The notes beneath the pieces were generated by a model. It was given only the letters and a program-made list of their open reading frames with translations, was not told where the DNA came from and did no database searches. From CALJTV01 sp034435835 (lineage in GTDB: Bacteria; Chloroflexota; Dehalococcoidia; GIF9; UBA5629): DNA of 49,226 bases. Where the stretch lies: the NCBI GenBank assembly GCA_034435835.1, contig DAOTWF010000018.1, positions 1 through 49,226 of the forward strand, given 5' to 3'. Position numbers and translations under genes: made by a program. Positions 41,048-49,174 of this stretch are shown one piece after another (the stretch's first letter is position 1; the number at the start of each line of letters is the position of its first letter).

Positions 41048-41219
41048 GAAGAAACACCCCTGCGGTAACGACGAGTGGGAGGTGGCCAGAGTGGGTGCTG
41101 ACATCCGCATCAGATGCCTGAAATGCCGGCGCTATGTGCTCCTAGAGAGAAGCACCTTCGAACGCCGTGTCAGAGTCGTCCTCTCCACCAATGACCAGAA
41201 GGAACCATCATCCAACTAG
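41013..41219 (+). CDS. DUF951-family protein
   Basis: 68 residues. The family signature is clear: LGDIVRLKKKHPCGNDEWEV, then GADIRIRCLKCRRYVLL, with three Cys and one His likely to bind zinc. DUF951 proteins are small, often near ribosomal or YchF genes in Firmicutes, and of unknown function. Start ATG inside pyrF. Confidence 0.88.
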   Translation: MEIRLGDIVRLKKKHPCGNDEWEVARVGADIRIRCLKCRRYVLLERSTFERRVRVVLSTNDQKEPSSN

Positions 41220-41268
41220 ATAGCTTCTGGTGTCAAGTAGTACCGTAAGTGTGCACAGATACCGAGTT

Positions 41269-41297
41269 TTGACAAACAGAGGTGGTATTGTTACAAT
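41269..41297 (+). promoter_or_regulatory. Promoter of the MarR-type gene
   Basis: TTGACA (41269-41274), 17 bp, TACAAT (41292-41297), close to consensus. The leader of about 75 nt contains a GACCC/GGGTC hairpin (41326-41340) that could be an operator or structural element. Confidence 0.65.
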
Positions 41298-41378
41298 ATA
41301 AAGCTTGTGTCCTGAGAAATCGAGCGACCCGTCCGGGGTCTATTCCCGTTGACACTGAGTTTAGACGGAGGAAATGCC

Positions 41379-41867
41379 ATGCCAGAGCTTACAGACGTAG
41401 ACAATAACTATAACGTGTGGCTATTATTGCATCAAGTCGCTGACATAATATTCTACGCCCGGGAACAGGAACTGAAAGAATATAGCCTGCCCGGAATGCA
41501 GGCAGAAGTCCTGTTCGCCATAAAAGCCATCGGTGATAAAGTCACACCAGCAGAAATTTCACGCTGGCTATTCCGCAGACCACACTCGGTCTCCGGCATC
41601 CTCGACAGAATGACCAAGGCAGGCCTGGTGCAAAAATCCAAAGACCTTCACCGCAAAAACCTAGTCAGGATTAGCCTTACAGAGAAGGGTGAGAAAGCTT
41701 TCACCGAAGCCCTGAAAAGGGCTTCCATCCACAAAATAATCTCAGTCCTGAACGATGAGCAGAAGAAGCAGTTACAGTCCCTGCTCGATATCCTCCGAAA
41801 TAGGGGGCTAAAGGAACTGGGGCTGAACGCCAGAAAAGTACCCTATCCCAAGTTCAAAGCCAGCTAG
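41379..41867 (+). CDS. MarR-family transcriptional regulator
   Basis: 162 residues from the ATG at 41379, with GGAGG seven bases upstream; the longer frame from 41349 lies in the leader. Winged helix-turn-helix: GMQAEVLFAIKAIGDKVTPAEISRWLF, recognition helix around RRPHSVSGILDRMTKAGLV and the wing DLHRKNLVRISLTEKG. It probably represses itself and/or nearby genes in response to a small ligand. No obvious target is adjacent; dinB follows 105 bp later with its own promoter. Confidence 0.9.
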   Translation: MPELTDVDNNYNVWLLLHQVADIIFYAREQELKEYSLPGMQAEVLFAIKAIGDKVTPAEISRWLFRRPHSVSGILDRMTKAGLVQKSKDLHRKNLVRISLTEKGEKAFTEALKRASIHKIISVLNDEQKKQLQSLLDILRNRGLKELGLNARKVPYPKFKAS

Positions 41868-41932
41868 AAACCGCCTTCTGAAATCGCAAACGTCCGCCAG
41901 CGGGTGCTAAACACTCCGGCAATAGTTCCCAG

Positions 41933-41962
41933 TTGATAGCTTCCGCGCCAGCAGCTTATAAT
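41933..41962 (+). promoter_or_regulatory. Promoter of dinB
   Basis: TTGATA (41933-41938), 18 bp, consensus TATAAT (41957-41962). The ATG at 41973 is ten bases after the -10 box, so the leader is at most about five bases. Confidence 0.65.
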
Positions 41963-41972
41963 CGTACCGGAT

Positions 41973-43238
41973 ATGGCACGATGCATCTTTCATATAGACC
42001 TTGATGCCTTTTTTGTCTCTGTCGAGCGGTCTCTGAGGCCAGAACTAGAGGGCAGACCCGTGGTCGTCGGCGGCAGACCGGACCGCCGCGGGGTAGTGGC
42101 ATCAGCTTCATACGAAGCCAGGACATTTGGCATCAAGGCGGGCATGCCGCTCTTCCGTGCCTATAAGCTCTGCCCTCAAGCAGTATTCATCGAGGGAAAT
42201 TTACCCCGGTACAGGGATGCTTCAGAAAAGTTTATGAGCATACTGGCTGGGTATTCCCCTTGTCTGGAACCAGCAGGGCTGGATGAGGCATATTTGGATG
42301 TCACCGGTTGTGACAGTTATGGTTCACCACACCAGTTGGCTGAACATATAAAGAGGGAGATAAACAGGAAGCTCAAGCTGACTGCCTCCGTCGGCATCGC
42401 CAGTTGCAAGGTGGTAGCCAAGATCGCCTCTGACATAGCAAAACCGGACGGCTTGGTCGAAGTGGCACCGGGTACCGAGAAGGAGTTTCTGGCACCGCTG
42501 CCGGTAAACAGCCTCCCCGGCGTGGGCAGGAAGACCGAGGCAGTACTCAAATCGCTGGGCATAACCACCATCGGGCAGCTCTCTGCCATGCCCCTCCCCC
42601 TGCTCAAAACGCGTCTGGGCGCAAGCGGGGTCGCCCTGCACAACTACGCCAACGGCATCGACACCCGGCAGGTAGAGCCGCCGGGTGAGGCTAAATCAAT
42701 CAGCAAGGAGACCACACTGGCACGGGACACCCTTGACCAGTCCCTGCTCAAAGCTTTGCTTCGCTATCTCTGCGAGCAGGTAGGCGCCGAGCTACGCAGT
42801 CAGGACAGGCAAGCAAGGCGGGTCACGCTGAAGCTGAGGTACGCCGACTTCGACACTGTGACCCGGAGCTCAACATCGGCAGAGGCGACCTCCAGCGACG
42901 ATGTCATATTCTCTAGGGCTCAACAACTGCTCCGCAGGGCGCTCGCCCAGAGGCGGGAACTTGTCCGCCTCATAGGCGTTGAAGCAGCTGCCCTGACCAG
43001 CTACGGTAGACAACTCCGTCTCTTCGAGCCCTCATCACAGCGCCTGGAATATCTGGACAAGGCAATTGATCGCATTCGCAGGAAGTATGGCTTCGCCTCC
43101 ATCCAGACCGGCTGCACATTGCCTCTCAAAGACCTGTTCACCAGTGACCTGGAACCGGCAATTCCGCAAATGTCGAGCCACACCAGACCACAGCCATCCA
43201 CGGCTCTTGCCTTTATGCAGTTCCAAGTCTATAATTAA
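41973..43238 (+). CDS. dinB: DNA polymerase IV (Y family)
   Basis: 421 residues. Palm motifs: FHIDLDAFFVSVE (first metal Asp and steric-gate region) and GLDEAYLDVTG (second acidic pair); SVGIASCKVVAKIASDIAKP and the helix-hairpin-helix VNSLPGVGRKTEAVLKSLG. Little-finger domain to about residue 345. A QLRLF sequence near residue 350 matches the beta-clamp binding motif. The serine usually before IDEAYLD is Gly here. Translesion polymerase; no LexA box was recognised at the promoter. Confidence 0.94.
   Translation: MARCIFHIDLDAFFVSVERSLRPELEGRPVVVGGRPDRRGVVASASYEARTFGIKAGMPLFRAYKLCPQAVFIEGNLPRYRDASEKFMSILAGYSPCLEPAGLDEAYLDVTGCDSYGSPHQLAEHIKREINRKLKLTASVGIASCKVVAKIASDIAKPDGLVEVAPGTEKEFLAPLPVNSLPGVGRKTEAVLKSLGITTIGQLSAMPLPLLKTRLGASGVALHNYANGIDTRQVEPPGEAKSISKETTLARDTLDQSLLKALLRYLCEQVGAELRSQDRQARRVTLKLRYADFDTVTRSSTSAEATSSDDVIFSRAQQLLRRALAQRRELVRLIGVEAAALTSYGRQLRLFEPSSQRLEYLDKAIDRIRRKYGFASIQTGCTLPLKDLFTSDLEPAIPQMSSHTRPQPSTALAFMQFQVYN
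43207..43235 (+). promoter_or_regulatory. Promoter of ilvE inside the end of dinB
   Basis: TTGCCT (43207-43212), 17 bp, TATAAT (43230-43235). Start near 43242, leader about 50 nt. Confidence 0.45.
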
Positions 43239-43291
43239 GTCCATCGCTTTCAACTTGGTTCGATGAACGGTAGCGGAAAGGAGATGTAAGC

Positions 43292-44233
43292 ATGCCGCCC
43301 TATGCCTTCTTTCAAAAACAGTTCATGCCTCTTGCTGAGGCTAAAATAGGCATCCTCACCCATGCACTGCATTACGGCACCGCCTGCTTTGAAGGTATCC
43401 GGGGTAACTGGAATGCGGAGCAAGAGCAACTGTACCTGTTCCGCATGAAAGAGCACTATGAACGTATGCGGCAAGGTTGCCGCCTGCTAAAGATAAACCT
43501 CCCTTACTCCATAGAAGAGCTCTGCTCTATCACTCCAGAACTGGTGGAGAAAAGCGGCTACCGCGAGGACGTGTATGTCCGTCCGCTGGCTTATAAGAGT
43601 TCACAGGCCGTCGGCGTCCGTCTGCACGACCTGGAAGACGACTTTTTCATTATCGTCACCACCCTCCCCGCTTATCTGGATACCGACAGAGGCGTCCGCT
43701 GCTGTACCTCGTCATGGAGACGCGTGGACGATACCATGATACCCCCCAGAGGCAAAATCACCGGAATCTACGTCAACAGCGCCCTGGCTAAGACAGAAGC
43801 AAACGAGCTGGGCTTTGATGAAGCCATCCTGCTCAATCAGGATGGTCATGTATCAGAGGGTAGTGGCGAAAATATATTCATCGTCAGCGGTAATAAACTG
43901 GTCACCCCACCCAGCTCAGACAACATCCTTCTGGGGATCACACGGGACACAGTAATACAACTGGCACGCAACGAGCTGGGCATTGAGACTATAGAGAGGT
44001 CGATCGACCGCAGCGAACTTTACCTTGCTGACGAAGCCTTCTTTACTGGCACCGCTGCCCACGTCAGTCCCATACTTGAAATCGACCGCCGACCCATCGG
44101 CGATGGCAAGGTGGGCAAAGTGACCAAGAAACTGCAGCAGCTATACTTCGATGTTATCAGGGGCAAGAACCCCAAATACCTCCACTGGTGCACACCGGTA
44201 GACACAAAGGTAGCGGAAAGAAAACACTCTTAA
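43292..44233 (+). CDS. ilvE: Branched-chain amino acid aminotransferase
   Basis: 313 residues, ATG after GGAGATGTAAGC. Class IV PLP fold: LTHALHYGTACFEGIRG, the PLP Lys in GKITGIYVNSALAKTEA, EGSGENIFIV and DEAFFTGTAAHVSPILEIDRR. It makes the last step of Val, Leu and Ile synthesis. Unlike the class IV enzyme at 17.1 kb it has the longer N-terminus and the GTAAHVSP segment of true IlvE. Confidence 0.9.
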   Translation: MPPYAFFQKQFMPLAEAKIGILTHALHYGTACFEGIRGNWNAEQEQLYLFRMKEHYERMRQGCRLLKINLPYSIEELCSITPELVEKSGYREDVYVRPLAYKSSQAVGVRLHDLEDDFFIIVTTLPAYLDTDRGVRCCTSSWRRVDDTMIPPRGKITGIYVNSALAKTEANELGFDEAILLNQDGHVSEGSGENIFIVSGNKLVTPPSSDNILLGITRDTVIQLARNELGIETIERSIDRSELYLADEAFFTGTAAHVSPILEIDRRPIGDGKVGKVTKKLQQLYFDVIRGKNPKYLHWCTPVDTKVAERKHS

Positions 44234-44272
44234 ACGGAGAGGGTTTCAAACGCAACCACAGGCAACATCTGG

Positions 44273-44836
44273 TCAGCCTACCTTGATCTGCAGCATCTTG
44301 AGCAGACAGAGGAGGCGGCAGCTCTCCTCCAGTGTGGTGGTATAATAGTAGGCTTCCTCGAGCAGTTGTCCTACAGCAAAGCTCCCGTGACCACGCACCA
44401 GCACAACCTTATACCTGGTCAATGCCTCTGCTATCTCCTCAGCCATCTCCCCGGGAACCACCGGTCCTTTCTTGCTGAGCACAGGCACCTTGGAGAGCAA
44501 AAGTATCCCTTCCATGTCACAGGGTACAATCTCCTTATCACAGAACGAGAGGGCAACAGCATAAGCCGGGTGAGCATGTACTATAGCCGAGGCTGAAGTC
44601 CGCTTGTATATCTCGCGGTGCACCGCCAGTTCGGTCGAAGCTAGCGGCGTGCAACGGTCATTTTTGTAGATTCCTGTCTCCACAAGGTCATGCTCTTCCA
44701 GTTGACCCAGCATGCTGCCACGGTGGGTTATACACAGCCGCTCGCCAAGCCTGATGCTGAGATTACCGCTGTGCGAGGAGACCAGTCCCCGGGCACACAG
44801 TTCACGTCCCACTGCCTGAAACTGACGGAGAAGCAT
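44273..44836 (-). CDS. Class II aldolase/adducin-family protein
   Basis: 187 residues from the ATG at 44836, with a GTG one codon upstream. Zinc aldolase fold of the fuculose-phosphate group: SSHSGNLSIR, the metal His in VHAHPAYAVA and RGHGSFAVG, and an acidic STELAVHREIY. Family members cleave or form C-C bonds in sugar phosphates, or decarboxylate. The substrate cannot be inferred from the neighbours. Convergent with ilvE, with a 39-bp gap. Confidence 0.85.
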   Translation of the reverse strand: MLLRQFQAVGRELCARGLVSSHSGNLSIRLGERLCITHRGSMLGQLEEHDLVETGIYKNDRCTPLASTELAVHREIYKRTSASAIVHAHPAYAVALSFCDKEIVPCDMEGILLLSKVPVLSKKGPVVPGEMAEEIAEALTRYKVVLVRGHGSFAVGQLLEEAYYYTTTLEESCRLLCLLKMLQIKVG

Positions 44837-44942
44837 CACCTAACTTTTACACTAACGCCACAGCGAAAGTCAAATCAACACCCGCCTGCCAAAAACGGAG
44901 CCATCACAATTTCTAACACGTGCTCACCCGCAACAGGCGGAC

Positions 44943-45236
44943 TCACTTCTGCTGCCCAGCAACAGTGGCAGGTTTCGCCTGATTGAATTTTTTCATCAGG
45001 CGCGATTTACGTCTGGCAGCATTATTGGGGTGTATCACCCCCTTCTCCGCCGCCCTGTCCAGAGCACTTATAGCCTGGAGTACCAGTGGCTCAGCAGCTT
45101 CAGGATTGCCAGCAGCGATAGCCTTCTCCGCTTTGGTTACCCACGTCTTAGTGACACTTTTCACCGCCTTATTTCTCAGCTTTTTCCTCTCGGAAGCTCT
45201 AGCAGCCTTCAATACGGACTTGCTCTTCTTAGGCAA
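44943..45236 (-). CDS. rpsT: Ribosomal protein bS20
   Basis: 97 residues from a TTG start with AGGAGG five bases upstream. Lys/Arg/Ala-rich all-helical protein: KSVLKAARASERKKLRN and IHPNNAARRKSRLMKKFN, as in S20. It binds 16S rRNA. It lies nine bases after a 50-residue membrane protein gene and shares its promoter. Confidence 0.94.
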   Translation of the reverse strand: MPKKSKSVLKAARASERKKLRNKAVKSVTKTWVTKAEKAIAAGNPEAAEPLVLQAISALDRAAEKGVIHPNNAARRKSRLMKKFNQAKPATVAGQQK

Positions 45237-45245
45237 TGTTACCTC

Positions 45246-45398
45246 CTACTTTCTTATCAGCGTCAGCGCTCCCCAGACGATGAGAAAAATTCCAATTATC
45301 CACTGGGCAATATAGAATTTCCATATGACCAGAATACCAGCCACAATAGCCAGTATCCCCAGCGCTACCTCGCTCAGAGTGATGCTTTTCTTCGCCAT
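45246..45398 (-). CDS. 50-residue single- or double-span membrane protein
   Basis: ATG with GAGG five bases upstream, stop TAG nine bases before the rpsT TTG. Product: a short polar start (MAKKSITLSE), then hydrophobic segments VALGILAIVAGILVIWKFYI and WIIGIFLIVWGALTLI, ending RK. Probably two short membrane helices. Too small for most gene finders. It is first in a two-gene operon with rpsT. No family recognised. Confidence 0.75.
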   Translation of the reverse strand: MAKKSITLSEVALGILAIVAGILVIWKFYIAQWIIGIFLIVWGALTLIRK

Positions 45399-45422
45399 GA
45401 CAGCCTCACATAAACGATAAGT

Positions 45423-45452
45423 ATAATATCGACTTTACTGCTGACCTGTCAA
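45423..45452 (-). promoter_or_regulatory. Promoter of the small membrane gene and rpsT
   Basis: Minus strand: consensus TTGACA (45447-45452), 18 bp, TATTAT (45423-45428). Start near 45416, leader about 18 nt. Confidence 0.7.
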
Positions 45453-45499
45453 TTTCAATTTCGGAAAAAACTAGAGCGCCGGCATCTTCATAACCAGAA

Positions 45500-45535
45500 G
45501 AAAGGGCAGGCGCCTCTTCAAGAAAGCGCCTGCTC
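45500..45535 (-). terminator. Intrinsic terminator of hrcA-grpE-dnaK
   Basis: Minus strand: GCAGGCGC (45526-45533) pairs with GCGCCTGC (45506-45513) over a 12-base loop, then CCTTTCTTCT. It lies about 27 bp after the dnaK stop. Confidence 0.65.
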
Positions 45536-45559
45536 TCCTTATACAGGTATGGCCTAGTA

Positions 45560-47443
45560 TTAGATTTCTCTAAACTCACCCTCGACTGTCCCCTCATCCC
45601 CACCCGGAGGATTTCCGGTCGAGCCGCCGGGAGGCGCACCCGCCTGCTGGTAGACGGCAGCACCCACCTTCTGCATCACCTGGGAAAGGTCTGTGACCGT
45701 CGTCTTTATGTAGTTTATGTCCGTGCCCTGCAGGGCTGACCGCACCGCTGCCACCTTGCCTTCAACCTCCTGCCTCAAATCGGACGGGATTTTATCGCCG
45801 TGCTCCCTGAGCGTTTTCTCGGCGGTATAAACAAGGCTGTCAGCCATGTTGCGCGTCTCCGCCTCCTCCCTCTTTTTGGCATCATCAGCCGCATGCATTT
45901 CAGCCTCCCGCCGCATCCTCTCCACTTCCTCCTTGCTCAAACCACTGGAGGCGGTGATGGTTATCTTCTGTTCCTTACCGGTGCCTTTGTCCCTTGCCCG
46001 CACACTCAAGATACCGTTGGCATCGATATCGAAGGTCACCTCAATCTGGGGCACGCCTCTGGGCGCTGGAAGTATCCCGTCCAGTATGAATCTGCCCAGG
46101 GTACGGTTGTCTGCCGCCATAGGACGCTCTCCCTGGAGCACGTGTATTTCCACGCTGGTCTGGTTGTCGGTCGCCGTGGTGAAGATCTGGCTCTTCGCCG
46201 TAGGTATGGTGGTATTGCGCGGAATGAGCGGCGTCATCACCCCGCCAAGCGTCTCAATGCCCAGCGTCAGCGGCGTCACATCAAGGAGCAAGACCTCCCT
46301 GACATCACCCTTCAGCACACCTGCCTGAATGGCTGCCCCCAGCGCCACTGCCTCGTCCGGGTTTATACCCTTTATCGGCTCCTTGCCAAAGAAGTGCCGC
46401 ACCAGCTCCTGCACCTTCGGCATCCTGGTCTGACCGCCCACCAGGATAACATCGCTTATCTGTGCCACCGTCAGCCCGGCATCGCTCAGTGCCTGCCGGC
46501 AGGGCCCAATGGTCCTTTCCAGCAGGTCAAGACACAGTTGCTCTAGCTTAGCCCGTGTGAGGGTGATGTTCAGATGCTTCGGTCCCGAGGTATCGGCGGT
46601 GATAAACGGCAGGTTTATCTCCGTCTGCGTCACCGTGGAAAGCTCTCGCTTGGCTTTCTCAGCGGCATCCTTCAGCCTCTGCAGCGCCATCCTGTCCTGC
46701 TTTAAGTCTATGCCCGTCTCCTTCTTAAATTCCTCGCACAGCCAGTCAATAATCCTCTGGTCGATATCATCGCCCCCAAGGTGAGTATCGCCAGCGGTTG
46801 ACTTCACCTGAAAGGTGCCCTCACCGAGTTCCAGTATGGAGATATCAAAAGTGCCACCGCCGAGGTCATAGACCGCAATCGTCTCCTCGCCCTTCTTGTC
46901 CAGACCGTAAGCCAGCGCCGAAGCTGTGGGCTCATTGATGATGCGCAGCACGTTCAGACCGGCAATGGTACCGGCATCCTTGGTCGCCTGCCGCTGGCTA
47001 TCGTTGAAGTAAGCCGGCACCGTGATCACCGCATCGGTGACCTTCTCCCCCAGGTACGCTTCGGCATCAGCCTTCAGCTTCTGCAAGATCATGGCGGATA
47101 TTTCCGGCGGGCTATACTCCTTGCCGCCCATCACCACCCAGGCATCGCCGTTCCGTGCCTCGATAATCTTGTAGGGCAACCGCTTCATATCGAACTGTAC
47201 CTCGGAGTCACGGAACTTCCGCCCCATCAGCCGCTTGATGCTGAAGATGGTGTTTTCCGGATTGGTTATCGCCTGCCTCTTCGCCAGCAGCCCCACCAGC
47301 CGCTCCCCCTTCTTGTCAATAGCCACCACAGAGGGCGTCAGCCTCTCACCCTCAGCGTTGGGGATTACCTTGGGCTCACCGCCCTCGATCACCGCCACCA
47401 CACTGAAAGTAGTACCAAGATCGATACCTACTGCTCTTCCCAT
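45560..47443 (-). CDS. dnaK: Chaperone DnaK (Hsp70)
   Basis: 627 residues. Nucleotide-binding domain signatures: IDLGTTFSVVAV, VYDLGGGTFDISIL and VILVGGQTRMPKVQ; linker VLLLDVTPLTLGIETLGG; substrate-binding domain and helical lid; disordered Gly/Pro tail ending EGEFREI. The canonical DnaK chaperone of the heat-shock operon. Starts 20 bp after grpE. dnaJ is not next to it. Confidence 0.97.
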   Translation of the reverse strand: MGRAVGIDLGTTFSVVAVIEGGEPKVIPNAEGERLTPSVVAIDKKGERLVGLLAKRQAITNPENTIFSIKRLMGRKFRDSEVQFDMKRLPYKIIEARNGDAWVVMGGKEYSPPEISAMILQKLKADAEAYLGEKVTDAVITVPAYFNDSQRQATKDAGTIAGLNVLRIINEPTASALAYGLDKKGEETIAVYDLGGGTFDISILELGEGTFQVKSTAGDTHLGGDDIDQRIIDWLCEEFKKETGIDLKQDRMALQRLKDAAEKAKRELSTVTQTEINLPFITADTSGPKHLNITLTRAKLEQLCLDLLERTIGPCRQALSDAGLTVAQISDVILVGGQTRMPKVQELVRHFFGKEPIKGINPDEAVALGAAIQAGVLKGDVREVLLLDVTPLTLGIETLGGVMTPLIPRNTTIPTAKSQIFTTATDNQTSVEIHVLQGERPMAADNRTLGRFILDGILPAPRGVPQIEVTFDIDANGILSVRARDKGTGKEQKITITASSGLSKEEVERMRREAEMHAADDAKKREEAETRNMADSLVYTAEKTLREHGDKIPSDLRQEVEGKVAAVRSALQGTDINYIKTTVTDLSQVMQKVGAAVYQQAGAPPGGSTGNPPGGDEGTVEGEFREI

Positions 47444-47463
47444 TACTGACCTCCTTACTTAAA

Positions 47464-48048
47464 TTACCGATTTACCTTTTTGTCGTTTTTTTCTTCGCCC
47501 TCACCTTGCTGCTGAGCAGCGCCATTCCCCTTCCCCACCACCACTTGCGGTGCCCGGAGCAATCTGTCCTTAAGCCAGTACCCTTTGCGCACCTCCTCCA
47601 ACACCAGCCCCTCCTCACCATCACCCTGGGCTACCGCCTCGTGGACCTGTGGGTCAAATACCTTCCCAACACACCTCACCTCAGATAGCCCATGTTTGCC
47701 CAGCACATCCAGCAGCATGTGCTGGATCTGTCTGAAGCCCTCAATCCACCCCCGCTTTTCATCATCGGGGGCAACCCCTTTGAACGCCCGGTCAAAGGCA
47801 TCGAGCACCGGCAGTATATCGCATACCAGTGCCGAATTAGCCATCTTTATCAGCTCCTTCTTCTCCTCCTCCTCGCGCCGTTTATAGTTCCTGAAATCCG
47901 CCTCTGCCCTTTGCCAGTTAGCCAGGTACCTCTCAGCCTTCTCCCTCTCCCTGGCTAACGCTTCGCGTAAAGATTCAATGTCATTTTCGATTTCCTGACC
48001 CGCACCCGCCAACTTTTCCCCTGATAGCGCCTTCTCCTCTTCGAACAA
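47464..48048 (-). CDS. grpE: Nucleotide exchange factor GrpE
   Basis: 194 residues from a TTG start with GGAGG ten bases upstream; no ATG is available. Long N-terminal coiled coil (about residues 20-90, rich in Glu/Arg/Leu), then the dimerisation and head region: LPVLDAFDRAF, EGFRQIQHMLLDVLGKHGL and VFDPQVHEAVAQGD. Releases ADP from DnaK. The C-terminus is a Gln/Gly/Lys-rich tail. Confidence 0.94.
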   Translation of the reverse strand: MFEEEKALSGEKLAGAGQEIENDIESLREALAREREKAERYLANWQRAEADFRNYKRREEEEKKELIKMANSALVCDILPVLDAFDRAFKGVAPDDEKRGWIEGFRQIQHMLLDVLGKHGLSEVRCVGKVFDPQVHEAVAQGDGEEGLVLEEVRKGYWLKDRLLRAPQVVVGKGNGAAQQQGEGEEKNDKKVNR

Positions 48049-48074
48049 TTGACCAGTTCCTCCAGTATTCTAAA

Positions 48075-49106
48075 TCAATCGCTGGTGCAGACATGGGAGA
48101 CCAGATCGCTCAGCACCTGCGACATATAGTCCACTGTGGAGATAGCCCGGCGATAGTCCATACGGGTGGGACCGATGACGCCTAGAGCACCGCTTGCCCT
48201 ACCCGGCACACCATACCTGCTGAACACCAAGCTCAGATCCTGAAATATCTCGTCCCCGTGCTCACCGCCTATTACCACTTGCACGCCAACATCAGTAGAC
48301 TGCCTTGCCAGTGCAGAACTGATCCATTCTTTAGTCTCAAACAGCTCCATCGCACTGAGCATCTTTTCTCGGCGCGCAAACTCGGGCTGGTCAAGCATCA
48401 AGCGTATGCCTTCAAAATATGGCTCTTCATATTCCACCTCGTCTTCAGCGCTCATAATGTCCAGCACCGCCTCCAGCACCTGCTTTTCCCTTGGCGCCAG
48501 CTCCATCTGCCTCCTTCTGATCTCAGAACTCGCCAGATTGAAACAAATTACATTTAGCCTGTCGGCGATCGCGGTCAACTCAGCCTGCGTCACCGGTTCG
48601 CTAAATGAAAGCAGCCGCCGCTTCAATATCGCCTCACTGAGCACCAGCACCATGAGTGCTAGAAACTCATGCAGCTCCACCAGCTCCAAATGCCTGAAGC
48701 GACAGCGGTTGGGCTTGGGAAATGTCACCACAGCGGCGCTCCTCACCAGATGCGACATCACCATCGCCGCCAGCCTCAACCACCTCTCCAGCCCCTCGCT
48801 CACCTCACGAAACAGTTCCCGTATGCGGTACTGCTCCTCGAAGGGGAGCTCATTTTTTTGGGCTAACGACTCCACATAGCGCCGGTAGCCCTTGTCTGTA
48901 GGCACACCACCCGCAGAAGTGTGGGGACGTATGATATAGCCCTCCCTCTCCAGATAAGCCATATCATTGCGGATGGTCGCTGGACTCACCCCCAGATCAT
49001 AGCTCCGCCAGATAGTCTCCGACGCCACCGGCTGGGCAGTGGCAACATACTCGTTGACCATGATCCTTAAAACGGTTTCCCTTCGCGAAGCAACACTTCT
49101 CGCCAT
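48075..49106 (-). CDS. hrcA: Heat-inducible repressor HrcA
   Basis: 343 residues from the ATG at 49106; the longer frame to 49145 would run through the CIRCE operator and is rejected. GGAG lies about ten bases upstream of the chosen ATG. N-terminal winged-helix DNA-binding domain (VNEYVATAQPVASETI, LGVSPATIRNDMAYLEREGYI), then the GAF-like dimer domain (VVIGGEHGDEIFQDLSLVFS and the C-terminal VIGPTRMDYRRAISTVDYM). HrcA represses its own operon at the CIRCE site and needs GroEL for folding. Confidence 0.95.
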   Translation of the reverse strand: MARSVASRRETVLRIMVNEYVATAQPVASETIWRSYDLGVSPATIRNDMAYLEREGYIIRPHTSAGGVPTDKGYRRYVESLAQKNELPFEEQYRIRELFREVSEGLERWLRLAAMVMSHLVRSAAVVTFPKPNRCRFRHLELVELHEFLALMVLVLSEAILKRRLLSFSEPVTQAELTAIADRLNVICFNLASSEIRRRQMELAPREKQVLEAVLDIMSAEDEVEYEEPYFEGIRLMLDQPEFARREKMLSAMELFETKEWISSALARQSTDVGVQVVIGGEHGDEIFQDLSLVFSRYGVPGRASGALGVIGPTRMDYRRAISTVDYMSQVLSDLVSHVCTSD

Positions 49107-49108
49107 TT

Positions 49109-49135
49109 TTAGCACTCTCCACCGTCGACTGCTAA
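49109..49135. promoter_or_regulatory. CIRCE operator (HrcA binding site)
   Basis: TTAGCACTC, nine bases, GACTGCTAA. The consensus second arm is GAGTGCTAA, so there is one mismatch in 18 arm positions. It lies between the hrcA start codon (2 bp away) and its promoter, covering the ribosome-binding region. Confidence 0.93.
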
Positions 49136-49145
49136 CATCACCCAT

Positions 49146-49174
49146 ACTTTACCATATTTATGGCAGCATGTCAA
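49146..49174 (-). promoter_or_regulatory. Promoter of hrcA-grpE-dnaK
   Basis: Minus strand: consensus TTGACA (49169-49174), 17 bp, TAAAGT (49146-49151). Predicted start near 49139, immediately before the CIRCE element, as expected for HrcA repression. Confidence 0.75.
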
